In this document: positions 17,206-26,284 of the stretch, piece after piece | How positions within the stretch are numbered: position 1 is the stretch's first letter | How the letters are laid out: every line of letters begins with the position of its first letter | Assembly (NCBI GenBank): GCA_031976395.1 | Contig: DALYLJ010000007.1 | Location: 1 to 38,096 of the forward strand | From: UBA11164 sp002420085 | GTDB lineage: Bacteria; Pseudomonadota; Gammaproteobacteria; Xanthomonadales; Xanthomonadaceae | Direction: 5' to 3' | Length of the DNA stretch: 38,096 nt | Made by a program: the position numbers and the translations under genes | Notes under the pieces: generated by a model | Told to the model about the DNA's origin: nothing | Database searches by the model: none | Seen by the model: the letters and a program-made list of their open reading frames with translations, nothing else

Positions 17206-17959
17206 ACGCACCGGCGCCCCGCTGTTCCTGCTGGCGCGCTTCGCCGAGTTCTACGAATCGGTGGCCAGCATCAAGCTGGCCATCGCCGAGGGCCGGCTGG
17301 GGGCCATGCTGGCCGTCGGCGACGAGCCGCCACCGACCGACCCGCGCGAACTGGCCGCGCGGGCCAGCAGTCGGCTGGCCGCCCGTCTGCGGACCCAGAG
17401 CAAGGACATCGAGCACACCGGAACCCCGGACGAGGTCGAGGCGCATCGCACCGCGCTGTATGTGATGGCGGCTCTGGCCGACGAAGTGTTCGTGCTGGAA
17501 CTCGACTGGCCCGGTCGCGATGCCTGGCTGGACACCCTGTTGGAGTATCGGATCTTCCGATCACGTGACGCCGGGGTTCGCTTCTTCGATCTTGCCGATC
17601 GGCTGCTGACCACCCGCACCCACGACACCCTTCGACTGGATCTGGCGGCGGTGATGGTGCTGGCCCTGCAACTCGGCTTCAAGGGACAGTATCGCGGTGA
17701 GCACTGCGCCGAGAAACTGCACGCGGTGCGCGAGGGCCTGTTCCGGCTGGTCGAGCGCGAACATGGCACCCGCCTGCATGGCCCGGCGTTCCCGCAGGCC
17801 GGCCAGCACCTGTTGAACGGTGGCACGGCGGCCCGATTGGCGCCGCTGACCCCGTGGTACATGGCCGGACTGATCGCCCTGGTGGCCTACCTGATCGTAT
17901 CCAGCAGCGTCTGGCTGGCCCTGATCGAACCGTTCCGGCGTGCCATGGAGAATCTGTAG
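17198..17959 (+). CDS. tssL: T6SS inner-membrane protein TssL (DotU/IcmH-like)
   Basis: The 253-residue protein has the DotU cytoplasmic domain (RTALYVMAALADEVFV, LLEYRIFRSRDAGVRFFD, ALQLGFKGQYRG) and one C-terminal membrane helix at about residues 220-243. There is no OmpA-like peptidoglycan-binding domain, so anchoring to the cell wall must come from elsewhere. Start ATG 17198 overlaps tssK; tssM starts directly after the stop codon. Confidence 0.93.
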   Translation: MPERTGAPLFLLARFAEFYESVASIKLAIAEGRLGAMLAVGDEPPPTDPRELAARASSRLAARLRTQSKDIEHTGTPDEVEAHRTALYVMAALADEVFVLELDWPGRDAWLDTLLEYRIFRSRDAGVRFFDLADRLLTTRTHDTLRLDLAAVMVLALQLGFKGQYRGEHCAEKLHAVREGLFRLVEREHGTRLHGPAFPQAGQHLLNGGTAARLAPLTPWYMAGLIALVAYLIVSSSVWLALIEPFRRAMENL

Positions 17960-20900
17960 ATGGCCGTGACGACCACCGTCGAAGCGCTGCCGATGGCCTC
18001 GGGGATCGCCTCGGCGGTGATGGCGGTCGAGTGGCCGTTCGGCTTCGTCGGCCTGGCACTGGCGACGGTTCTGATCGCCATCCTGATCCTGGCGCTGGTG
18101 CTGATGGTGCGCGGCCGTCGTCGGCGGCCGACGATCGTCGATGCGTCGGGGAAGGAAGCGCCGCGTGGACTGTGTGCCCGCATTCTGGCGGCGCTGCGGC
18201 GCGCGCTGGAAATCATCGATTATCTCGCCACCCGGCGCGAGTGGCGCTATCGCCAGCCCTGGCTGTTGATGCTCGGCGAACAGGCGGCCGGCAAGAGCAG
18301 CCTGATTGCCTCGATCGCGCCGACCTGGCGATACCCGCCACCGCCGCGCGCTGCCGATCTGAGGGTGCGCGGCGCGCAATGGCATTTCTTCCGACACGGG
18401 GTGGTGATCGATCCCGACGGCAGCCTGCCGGTCGCCGAGCCGGGCAGTGAGGAGGCCCGGCGCTGGGCCGGATTGCTGACCGACCTCGATGCCCTGCGTC
18501 CGGAGCGGCCGATCGACGGCATCGTGCTGTGCGTGTCGGCGCGCAGCCTGCTGCACGGCAAGCGCTCCGAGCGCACGGCCCTGGCCGAGACCATCAATCG
18601 GCAACTGGTCACGATCCAGACTGCCATGGAATTCGCCCTGCCGATCTATGTCGCGATCGTGCAATGCGATGGCGTGCCGGGCTTTGCCGCGTTCTGGAAG
18701 AGCCAGGCGCCGGGCCGGCGCGACGAACTGATGGGCTACTCGGCCGCGCCCGAGGATGAGGGCCGCCCCCCCGCGAGTTGGGCCGATGTCGCATTCGCGG
18801 TGATCGGCGAGCGGCTGCGCGAGTTGCAGGTCGATACCGCCGCCCACAGCGAGCAGATCGAGAATGTCGATGACTTCTTCCTGTTCCCCGGGCGTTTCAA
18901 GGATCTGCGCGAGCCGCTCAGTCAGTGGCTGGAGACGGTATTCCGCGCGACCGCCTGGCAGCGCGGTCATCTGTTCCGGGGGCTGTACTTCACCGGGTCG
19001 GCCAGTGCCGATGGTGCCCAGGACGCGGGTCTACGCAAGGACGTCGATTTCGTCGATGCCCTGTTTGCAACCAAGGTGCTGCGCGAGCCGGCCCTGGCTC
19101 GACCGACCCGGCAGGGCATCTGGTCGCGCAATCGTGCCATCCGCAGTGTCCAGATGGCGGGGGTTGCGGCGCTGCTGACCCTGGTGGTCGGCCTCGGGCT
19201 GGCCGCCCGGTCATTCGAGCAGCAGGTCGATGCCATCGTCGCCGGGGTCGCCGCGCTGGAGCGCGCCATGCCGGCCGGCCCCGGCAGTGCCGGTTGCCCG
19301 GAGCGTGAGGATGTCTACACCATGCTGGTGCGGGTTTCGCGGATCGACACTCGCTCGCGCTACTGGAGCATCCCGCTGTCCTGGCTGGACGACCGACCGA
19401 CCCGGCGCAGCGCGCAGGTGATCGGACGGACCGCGATCGAGCAGGTGTTGATGCCGACCCTGGCGTGCCGATTGCAGGCGCGCGCCGAAGCTCTGCTCGG
19501 CTCGGCCGACGATCTGGCCCCGGAATCGCCCGAAGCGATCGAACTGGCCGCCCGTCAGGCGGCGTTCCTGCAACTGATCGCCGACGTCCGGGCGCTTGAA
19601 GACAACCTGGCACGCTACGAAGTCCTGGCCCGGGTGGGCGAGTCGCTCGACGAGCGGCACCTGATCGAAACCCTGGACCAACTCGCCCGCTACGCCTTCG
19701 ATGCACCGCTTCCGCAAGAGGTCTGGCGGCGCGGCGGTGTCCTCGACGATGCCTTCCACCACATCCCGGATGTCCCGATGCCGGCCCTGCCAGACGATCT
19801 GCACGAGCGACTGGCGGCTCGAATCACCAACCACGGCGCCACCCTGCGCAGTGCCCTGAGCATCGAGGTCGGTCGCGGCAGCAGCCTGCTCGCGGCGCTG
19901 GCCGGCGATCGCGCCCCGGTGCTGGCCGACACCCGCCGGCTGGCGGTGTGGCTGGCCTGGGTGCAGCAGTCCTGGCTCGGTTCGACCGAGACCCGCAATC
20001 CCTGTGCGGACATCGCCGAGGCAGGCCGCAGTGATATCGACATCCTGGTCGAGCGCTACGACTTCCCGATCAGCCTGCGCGACACCCTCCGCCAGTTCGA
20101 CGATCGCCAGTGTCATCGACCGGAAATGCTGGAACTGGCCAAGACCCGGATCGAGCCCTACGGGCCGCTGTTCGTGCCCGGCGAGGGCGGCCTGGTGGTG
20201 GCCCCGGCGGTCGCCCCGGAATTGATCGGCATCCCGGCCCTCGTCGCATTGCCGTTCATGCGCCTGAATCCGCTGCGACCGTTCCAATGCCTCGGCGGCG
20301 ATGTCATCTGGCAGGCCGACGCCATCGCCGAAGCGGCCAGCTATGTCGAGCAGTACACGGCATTCATCGCCGACCTGCCCAGCCCGACCCTGCCCGACGG
20401 TGGTCGGCCGCTGTACGACCGGCTGGCTCGCCAGTCGTTGGCACACGCCCTCGACGACAGCCTGCGCCGCGCCCAGCAGGTGGCACCGGATGCCCTGCGG
20501 ATCGGGGTCGAGGCGATCGGGCGTTCCGACATGCGCCTGGCCCGGACCAGCGAGGAACTCGCCCGTGGCATGCAATCCCTGCAAGCGGTACTGGCCGCCT
20601 ATGTCAGCTACGGCTTCGCCAGCGGACCCGCCGTCCGCCAGTGCAGTCGGACATTTGCTGCCGACAACCTCGGCGCCATCGATGGGCTCGCCGATGGCAG
20701 CCGCCTGTACGTCCCGACCGCTGCGTCCGGCGACGATCTGATGTACGAACTGGGCAGCCTGCCGGTGACCCGCGATTTTCTGGCCCGGCAACTGGCCCGC
20801 GCCCAGGTGTTGAGTGGCTATGCCGCGCCGTTCGTGGCCTTGCTGGACGCCACGCCGGGCATCGACGACACCTGGCGCAGCACTGCCCAGACCGCCCCGT

Positions 20901-21913
20901 TCTGGCGCAACACCATCGATGAGATCGATCGCTACATCCAGGGCAAGGAGCCGGCCGGCCAGGTCGGCAATCTGGAGGCGTACTTCATCAACCCGCTGGC
21001 CGACATGACCTATGCCGACTGCGCACAGGAACTGGCCGACTACCATTCGCCGGCCTTCGGCAACGACCTGTTCTCCGAGCGGCGGCGCAGCCTGGAGGCG
21101 CAAGTCGGCCTGCGCTGCAACGACCGGCTCGCCGCCCAGGCGGCCGAGATCTACGACGCCCTGGTCGCCCGGTTCGAGCGCGATCTGGCCGGTCGCTACC
21201 CGTTCGGGCCGCAGGACGCACCCGACGCCAGCCCGGCCGTGGTCCAGGCATTCTTCCGCGACTACGCCCGCGACCGCGACCGCATCGCCGCTGCCCTGGT
21301 CGATCTCGGCGATCGCCGCTGGCGGCCGGCCAGTCGCTTCGTCGATCAGTTGAACGCAGTCGCCGACTTCTTCGCCGGCAATCTCGACGCCTCGACCGGC
21401 ACGAGCCCGATCGATCTGGGTGCCAGCTTCCCGGCCGAGACCGCCCGCTCGGTCGGCGGCGATCAGGTACTGAGCTGGCGGTTGGCGATCGACGACGTCC
21501 AGTCGGTGTTCCCGAACGGCCAGCGCGCCCTGTCGTGGTATCCGGGTCAGGCCGTCGCACTCGACCTGCAATGGGCCGAGCGTTCGACCTGGCGCCCGGT
21601 AGCCGACCCAGCCGCTCCTGGCCCGAACGTTCGCGATGCGGTCGCCGGCTTCCAGGCAGGCGGATCGTGGGCACTGCTGCGATTCATCGACAGCCATCGA
21701 AGGGTCAATGTCGATGCCCGCCACCCGGACCGCATCCTGCTCGGCTTTGAAATTCCGGTGCAGGCCACCCACGCCGATGCCGACGGTCGATTCGCACGCG
21801 CTCGCAGCCGGGTGTTCATGACCCTCGACCTGAGTGGCGCCGACCCCGAGGGTGGCGGCACTCGGCGCCTGGCCCTGCCGGAGCGATTCCCGCGCGCCGC
21901 ACCGGACGAGTGA
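17960..21913 (+). CDS. tssM: T6SS inner-membrane protein TssM (IcmF/VasK)
   Basis: This 1317-residue protein has a membrane helix at about 27-50, a cytoplasmic NTPase-like domain with Walker A GEQAAGKSS (106-114) and the IDGIVLCVS strand, the DFFLFPGRFKDLREPL and GLYFTGSA block typical of IcmF, a second helix at about 395-413 and a long periplasmic part. The C-terminal end (LSWRLAIDDVQSVFPNGQRA and the GSWALLRFID segment) is the TssJ-binding region. Usual TssM proteins have a helical hairpin before the NTPase domain; here only one clear helix precedes it. The ATG follows the tssL stop without a gap. Confidence 0.93.
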   Translation: MAVTTTVEALPMASGIASAVMAVEWPFGFVGLALATVLIAILILALVLMVRGRRRRPTIVDASGKEAPRGLCARILAALRRALEIIDYLATRREWRYRQPWLLMLGEQAAGKSSLIASIAPTWRYPPPPRAADLRVRGAQWHFFRHGVVIDPDGSLPVAEPGSEEARRWAGLLTDLDALRPERPIDGIVLCVSARSLLHGKRSERTALAETINRQLVTIQTAMEFALPIYVAIVQCDGVPGFAAFWKSQAPGRRDELMGYSAAPEDEGRPPASWADVAFAVIGERLRELQVDTAAHSEQIENVDDFFLFPGRFKDLREPLSQWLETVFRATAWQRGHLFRGLYFTGSASADGAQDAGLRKDVDFVDALFATKVLREPALARPTRQGIWSRNRAIRSVQMAGVAALLTLVVGLGLAARSFEQQVDAIVAGVAALERAMPAGPGSAGCPEREDVYTMLVRVSRIDTRSRYWSIPLSWLDDRPTRRSAQVIGRTAIEQVLMPTLACRLQARAEALLGSADDLAPESPEAIELAARQAAFLQLIADVRALEDNLARYEVLARVGESLDERHLIETLDQLARYAFDAPLPQEVWRRGGVLDDAFHHIPDVPMPALPDDLHERLAARITNHGATLRSALSIEVGRGSSLLAALAGDRAPVLADTRRLAVWLAWVQQSWLGSTETRNPCADIAEAGRSDIDILVERYDFPISLRDTLRQFDDRQCHRPEMLELAKTRIEPYGPLFVPGEGGLVVAPAVAPELIGIPALVALPFMRLNPLRPFQCLGGDVIWQADAIAEAASYVEQYTAFIADLPSPTLPDGGRPLYDRLARQSLAHALDDSLRRAQQVAPDALRIGVEAIGRSDMRLARTSEELARGMQSLQAVLAAYVSYGFASGPAVRQCSRTFAADNLGAIDGLADGSRLYVPTAASGDDLMYELGSLPVTRDFLARQLARAQVLSGYAAPFVALLDATPGIDDTWRSTAQTAPFWRNTIDEIDRYIQGKEPAGQVGNLEAYFINPLADMTYADCAQELADYHSPAFGNDLFSERRRSLEAQVGLRCNDRLAAQAAEIYDALVARFERDLAGRYPFGPQDAPDASPAVVQAFFRDYARDRDRIAAALVDLGDRRWRPASRFVDQLNAVADFFAGNLDASTGTSPIDLGASFPAETARSVGGDQVLSWRLAIDDVQSVFPNGQRALSWYPGQAVALDLQWAERSTWRPVADPAAPGPNVRDAVAGFQAGGSWALLRFIDSHRRVNVDARHPDRILLGFEIPVQATHADADGRFARARSRVFMTLDLSGADPEGGGTRRLALPERFPRAAPDE

Positions 21914-21978
21914 TGAGCATGCACAGCAATCAGCCCGACCCGCGCTACGCCGGGCGGAGACCCATCGGAGGCGATGAC

Positions 21979-23085
21979 ATGAACGGCAATCAGGAACAGT
22001 GGGACGACTACTTCCGAACCAGTATCGGCCTGGCCTGGCGCGACCTGCTGGCGCCGGTGTCCGGTCCCGACCCGGCCGGCGTGCCGGCGAACCGGCACGA
22101 CAGCTTCCAGCGCATCCGCCGTGAACGCGAAGAGGACGACCCGAGCCTGCCGCTCGGCGCCTGGGAGCGCGAGCTGAAGCGGGCCAACTGGGTTGCCGTC
22201 GGTGAGTTGGCCGCCCAGGCGCTCGCGAGCAGCAGCAAGGACGTGCAACTGGCGGCATGGCTGTTCGAGTCCGCGATCGCCCGTACCGGCTTCCAGTGCG
22301 TGGCCCCCTGTCTGGGTCTGATCGAAGCCCTGTTCCGCGAGTACGGCGCCAGCCTGCATCCGCGCGATGATGAGCACCGTGCCAACCTGTTGACCTGGAT
22401 CGACCGCAAACTGCTGCCGGCCTTGCGCAAGGTGCCGATCACCGCCACCGGCACCGAGCACGACTACGGCTGGAACCACTGGGAACAGGCCCAGCGCAAC
22501 CAGCAACTGCGCGCCAGCCTGGGCCGGCAGGGGGAAGCTGAGATCGAAGGCGCCGACTACGAGCAACTCGGTGCCGCCCTGGCCTGCACCCCCTACGAGC
22601 GGATCGCCTTCGTCCGGCAGTGGCTGCAATCCGGAATCGCGGCAGCGCGCGCGCTGGAGCACACCCTCGACCAGCAGCTCGGCGACCAGGCCCCCGGCAT
22701 GGGCGCCATGCGCGACCTGCTCGAACGCATCGACATCCTCCTGGCCGGCGAAGCGCGCCGACGGGGCGTAGTGGTCGGCACCACCGAACACGATGATGCC
22801 GAGGCGATCGACGCCGATGCCGACGAACCGATCGAGCACGAATCGATGGGCACCCTGGATCGACGTGACGTCTACGCCGCCCTTGCCGAAATCGGCCACG
22901 CCCTGGAGCGGATCGAGCCGCACAGCCCGGTGCCCTACCTGATCCGGCGCGCGGTGGCCTGGGGCAGTCTCAACACCGCCCAGCTCTACAGCGAAGTGTT
23001 CGTCCGCTGTGGCGGCCGGATCGACATCTTTGAATTGCTCGGTCTGAACCCCGCCGACAGTGAACATCAGAAGCAGGCGTCCTGA
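21979..23085 (+). CDS. tssA: T6SS assembly protein TssA (ImpA N-domain)
   Basis: The 368-residue product has the ImpA N-terminal domain (RANWVAVGELAAQAL, DVQLAAWLFESAIARTGF, LLTWIDRKLLPALRKVP) and a C-terminal segment with LAEIGHALERIEPHSPVPYLIRRA, the conserved end of TssA proteins. TssA recruits and stabilises baseplate parts and may sit at the distal end of the growing sheath. I chose ATG 21979 because GGAGG lies seven bases upstream. An upstream in-frame ATG at 21910, overlapping the tssM stop, would add 23 residues and cannot be excluded. Confidence 0.9.
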   Translation: MNGNQEQWDDYFRTSIGLAWRDLLAPVSGPDPAGVPANRHDSFQRIRREREEDDPSLPLGAWERELKRANWVAVGELAAQALASSSKDVQLAAWLFESAIARTGFQCVAPCLGLIEALFREYGASLHPRDDEHRANLLTWIDRKLLPALRKVPITATGTEHDYGWNHWEQAQRNQQLRASLGRQGEAEIEGADYEQLGAALACTPYERIAFVRQWLQSGIAAARALEHTLDQQLGDQAPGMGAMRDLLERIDILLAGEARRRGVVVGTTEHDDAEAIDADADEPIEHESMGTLDRRDVYAALAEIGHALERIEPHSPVPYLIRRAVAWGSLNTAQLYSEVFVRCGGRIDIFELLGLNPADSEHQKQAS

Positions 23086-23116
23086 GCGTTGCCGCCCATC
23101 GATCGGAGTCAGGACC

Positions 23117-23272
23117 ATGCACTGCCCACACCCACGGCACAATCGCCACCGGTTGGTCACCGATCGGGGCCCGGCCGGATGGAATGTCCCGCATGCCGGT
23201 GTCGACGTGAGCGCGGACGGCAGGGTCATCGACCGCCATCTCGGCACATCAGGAGCGGAGCGTCATGGCTAG
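23117..23272 (+). CDS. Small hypothetical ORF between tssA and the methyltransferase-like gene
   Basis: This frame encodes 51 residues (MHCPHPRHNRHRL, then a GWNVPHAGVDVSADGRVID stretch). ATG 23117 has GGAG and AGGA upstream, and the stop TAG overlaps the next gene by eight bases, the same coupling as elsewhere in the operon. There is no recognised domain; the His-rich start is noteworthy. It may be real or only a leader that couples translation. Confidence 0.35.
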   Translation: MHCPHPRHNRHRLVTDRGPAGWNVPHAGVDVSADGRVIDRHLGTSGAERHG

Positions 23273-24704
23273 CCTGCCGCCGGACCCGGACCTGCGGCCT
23301 GACCGCCCTCCGCCCGAACCGATCTCGGATTCGCCCGACGCCCGGCCCTCTCTCGGCTTCCGACCGGCACCCCATCAGGCCGGCCGACTGCATGCCCTGC
23401 GCGAAGCACTCGACGATGCCGCCACCATCCTCGGCTTCGTCCGCGCTGGCCTGGGCAGTCGCGACATCGACCCGGACCAGGTGCAGTGGGTGATCGATCT
23501 GGCGCCCGGCGACGGCGAACGCGCCTGGCAGATACTGCGTACCCTGGCCGACGAAGCGCCCCGGTCACCGACCATTCGTTACCTGGCACGCTGCCTGTCG
23601 CCCGTGCATCATGCCGAACTGGCCAGCCACCCCCGTCTGCAACCGTTGCTGACCGATGGCCGCCTGTGGCTCGATCGAACAGGCACCGGCCTGCCGCCAC
23701 AGCCGTTGTCCAACCCGCCGGTGGTGCTGGCCCATCACGCCTTCTCAGCCGCACCGCAGGGACTCTATGCCATCCGCAACGGCCGTCTGCTGGAAGTGTG
23801 CAGCGATCCCCAGGGTCGGATCGCATGGCGTGTGCCGAGCCGCCGCGACGGCCCGATGCACCTGCTCACCGCCTATCGACATGCCTTCACCAACGTGGTC
23901 GTCACCCTGCCGATTGCGGCAATGACCCTGCTCGACACCGTGCTCGAAGCTGCCGGAGGCCGACTGCTGCTGCGGGCCTCCGATCACGGCGGCAAGGACA
24001 TCGCCCAGATTCGCGCCGGCGTGCTGGATGCCTTGCATGACGAGCCGCTCGCGATCCACGATCGCAGTCAACCGCTATCGGCCGACAGCGGAGCCCGTCT
24101 CGCTCGTGATCCCGGCGACCGCGATGTCGAATGGCTGGCAAGCCTGCCGGTGAATTTCGAGGCCCTGGCCCGCTGGCATCGCAGCCATCGCGCCGACAGC
24201 GTGCGACAAAGCCAGCGTGACGACCGGGGCCGGGTGCTGCATCTGGCCCTGCATGACGTTCCTGGCGGCCGCCTGCGCGAATGCCTGCCCGACCTGCTGG
24301 CCCTGCCGCATCCCGACGATCACCTCGAATCCCTGCGCCTGCTGACCGCCATTCCGACCTGCACCGCCGGTCAGTGCCTGGCCGCGATCCATGCTCAGGC
24401 CGCCGACAGCAGAGCCTTGCTGGCCCTGCACGCAACCATCGCCACGCTCGGCCCGCACCTGTCCGGCACCGCGAGAACGGCCTGGCACGCCTTGCTGGAG
24501 CGCTGTTACGACCGGTACTACCCCGGCCGCCAGGATCGCGACGACCCGGCAGGCACGATCCGGATTGCCGAATTGGCCATGGCCCTCCGCCACTGGCCAC
24601 TGGCGCGTCGGACCCTGCGCGACCTGCTGCGCAACGACCCGAAACACGCCCGAGCCTGGCGGATGCTGGCGCACTGCTGGCCATCCACCCGCCAACCACA
24701 CTGA
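23265..24704 (+). CDS. Methyltransferase-like protein with C-terminal TPR-type helices
   Basis: The 479-residue protein has a Pro-rich N-terminus and then a pattern I associate with class I SAM-dependent methyltransferases fused to TPR repeats: a motif I-like IDLAPGDG (77-84), a strand at SPTIRYLARCL, HPRLQPLLTDGRL, the NPPVVLAHHAFSAAPQGLY segment, a helix and strand at GGRLLLRASDHG, LPVNFEALARW, then helical repeats and an end resembling a TPR (LRDLLRNDPKHARAWRMLAHC). The match is from memory of the family layout, not from a search. The motif I glycine pattern is weak, so it may be inactive. It follows tssA in the operon, so a role in modifying or placing a T6SS component or effector is possible but unproven. 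Confidence 0.5.
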   Translation: MASLPPDPDLRPDRPPPEPISDSPDARPSLGFRPAPHQAGRLHALREALDDAATILGFVRAGLGSRDIDPDQVQWVIDLAPGDGERAWQILRTLADEAPRSPTIRYLARCLSPVHHAELASHPRLQPLLTDGRLWLDRTGTGLPPQPLSNPPVVLAHHAFSAAPQGLYAIRNGRLLEVCSDPQGRIAWRVPSRRDGPMHLLTAYRHAFTNVVVTLPIAAMTLLDTVLEAAGGRLLLRASDHGGKDIAQIRAGVLDALHDEPLAIHDRSQPLSADSGARLARDPGDRDVEWLASLPVNFEALARWHRSHRADSVRQSQRDDRGRVLHLALHDVPGGRLRECLPDLLALPHPDDHLESLRLLTAIPTCTAGQCLAAIHAQAADSRALLALHATIATLGPHLSGTARTAWHALLERCYDRYYPGRQDRDDPAGTIRIAELAMALRHWPLARRTLRDLLRNDPKHARAWRMLAHCWPSTRQPH

Positions 24705-24728
24705 CCATGTCCCCCGAGGAGACCGGCC

Positions 24729-25409
24729 ATGCCCAAACAAGACCCGAATGCCACCACCACGCGCAAGCGGAAGATCGGCACCTGGAACATGCAGGGCTCG
24801 ACCAACTGGAATCAGGTCAAGCGGATCGCCAAGGATACCGATCTGCTGGCCTTGCAGGAAACCGGCAGTCACCCATTCAGGGTGCCCAAGAGTCAGGTGG
24901 GCAAGCCAATCATGAGATTCACCCACAATTTCGGCACCCGCAGACGGCCGATCAACCGGCATGTCGCCTACTGGGAAAACAAAATCAACAAACACAACCG
25001 CAACAGCCTGGTGGTGATCAGCAAGTCACCGATCAAAAACGCCAGATTGATCGAAGGCCCTGCGAAAACCCTTCGGCCAGCCCTGTTCACCGAGACCGAC
25101 GATGGCAATTTCGCCTCCTTTCACGCCCCCTCCAAGCACGACAACGTGTCGTTCGGGGTGACCCGCAGTGTGCTTTCCAAGATGCCCAGCAAAACCATCG
25201 TCGGCGGTGATTTCAACATGGAGCCCAGCTACGTTCAGAAGAAAGGCGGCATCGGTGGCTTCTCCACCCTGTCCCAGCGTGGACCAACGCAACAGAGTGG
25301 CCGTAATCTCGACTATTTCATGACCAATGTTTCGGTGCAGAGTTCGGAAATACGGCGGGAAAATGTCATGTCCGATCATTTTTCGGTAACCGGCAACGTC
25401 AGGTATTGA
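24729..25409 (+). CDS. CdtB/DNase I-fold nuclease, candidate T6SS effector
   Basis: The 226-residue protein carries the endonuclease/exonuclease/phosphatase fold with CdtB-type motifs: TWNMQGS (18-24), LQETGS with Glu44, RPALF (117-121), SFHA with His132, GGDFNMEP with Asp161 and Asn163, NLDYF with Asp195 and SDHFSV with Asp216-His217. All metal-binding and catalytic positions of the DNase I family appear to be present. CdtB toxins are about 270-280 residues with a signal peptide; this protein is shorter and begins with a basic, non-hydrophobic N-terminus, so Sec export is unlikely and T6SS delivery is plausible. It starts 24 bases after the previous gene, with GAGGAG as ribosome site. Codon use is less GC-biased than in the T6SS genes, suggesting transfer. 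A phosphatase of the same fold cannot be excluded. Confidence 0.82.
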   Translation: MPKQDPNATTTRKRKIGTWNMQGSTNWNQVKRIAKDTDLLALQETGSHPFRVPKSQVGKPIMRFTHNFGTRRRPINRHVAYWENKINKHNRNSLVVISKSPIKNARLIEGPAKTLRPALFTETDDGNFASFHAPSKHDNVSFGVTRSVLSKMPSKTIVGGDFNMEPSYVQKKGGIGGFSTLSQRGPTQQSGRNLDYFMTNVSVQSSEIRRENVMSDHFSVTGNVRY

Positions 25410-25486
25410 ATGGCGCCGACTGAATCACCGAGATGATCGCTCGGTCAGCGATTCAACCTTGCTGGCGAATTCAACAGGAGGCATCA

Positions 25487-26284
25487 ATGGATAGCCGGAA
25501 GTCACAACAACGATCCTCGATCTACAGCGGCGCATTCAACAGCTATGCCCCGCCGCGTGCCAAGAGCCTGTCGCAAGGAGTTTCCTATATTCAGCATGAC
25601 CAATCGTTCCTGATGAAACCGGGTTCGACCACGCATGGTTTGATGCAGGGACCGGCGACCCAGTTTCAATATTCCCAGGGCACGCTCTGGGGGCAGATGT
25701 ATGCCAAGAGCGAATCTGGCGAGAGCACCAAATACAGGGAATTGGTCAAGAATTTCAACGTCACTGATCTGACGCGCGCCAACAAGGTCTTGGTCAAGGG
25801 CGGCAGCGACTCGCTGTCCCCGTCCCCGAACACCTGGAAGGGCAAGCCCTATTCGGGCTCGGCCATGACCGCAGCCTCACTGATTCGATTGAACGAAACC
25901 ACCACCGCCTTCGGCAGCCAGGGGTTCAGTCAGCAAGGCCAGAACGTCGGCAGTGGCATCATGGCCGAGGCGCTGCACCAGAAATGGTCAGCCAAGAACA
26001 GCGGTGCCAGTTTGAGCAGCCAAGGTCTGCTGGGGACGCTGGAATCGAAGTACCCCCAGTTGCAAACGGTCGAAAAGATGCGCAAGCAAGGTGCCGAGGC
26101 CCTGACCCAGCAAGTCGGAACATCATTGATGTCCGCCGCAATCTCAGCCGGCGACCGGGCCATCAAGAAGAACCTGTCTGGCTGGCAGATCAACGAATAT
26201 GTCCAGCGAAAGTTTGTCAAGCATGGCCTGGGCGAGCTTCCCGGCGGCTGGATGGAAGCCTTGCGACAAAAGTATGGCCAATGA
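25487..26284 (+). CDS. Hypothetical protein next to the CdtB-like nuclease
   Basis: The 265-residue product has no signal peptide or membrane segment and is rich in Ser, Gln and Gly. It starts at ATG 25487 with an AGGAGG six bases upstream. The N-terminus (SSIYSGAFNSYAPP) is disordered-looking; the C-terminal half is helical with QTVEKMRKQGAEAL and INEYVQRKFVKHGLGELP. I recognise no family. Its composition resembles the nuclease gene before it, so the two may have arrived together. It could be a second effector, a partner or adaptor, or an immunity protein; nothing in the sequence decides among them. Confidence 0.75.
   Translation: MDSRKSQQRSSIYSGAFNSYAPPRAKSLSQGVSYIQHDQSFLMKPGSTTHGLMQGPATQFQYSQGTLWGQMYAKSESGESTKYRELVKNFNVTDLTRANKVLVKGGSDSLSPSPNTWKGKPYSGSAMTAASLIRLNETTTAFGSQGFSQQGQNVGSGIMAEALHQKWSAKNSGASLSSQGLLGTLESKYPQLQTVEKMRKQGAEALTQQVGTSLMSAAISAGDRAIKKNLSGWQINEYVQRKFVKHGLGELPGGWMEALRQKYGQ

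Noticed and set aside
19211..22258. 1015-codon minus-strand open frame opposite tssM and tssA
   Set aside because: TssM and TssA are certain on the plus strand; the frame arises from strong GC bias at third positions.
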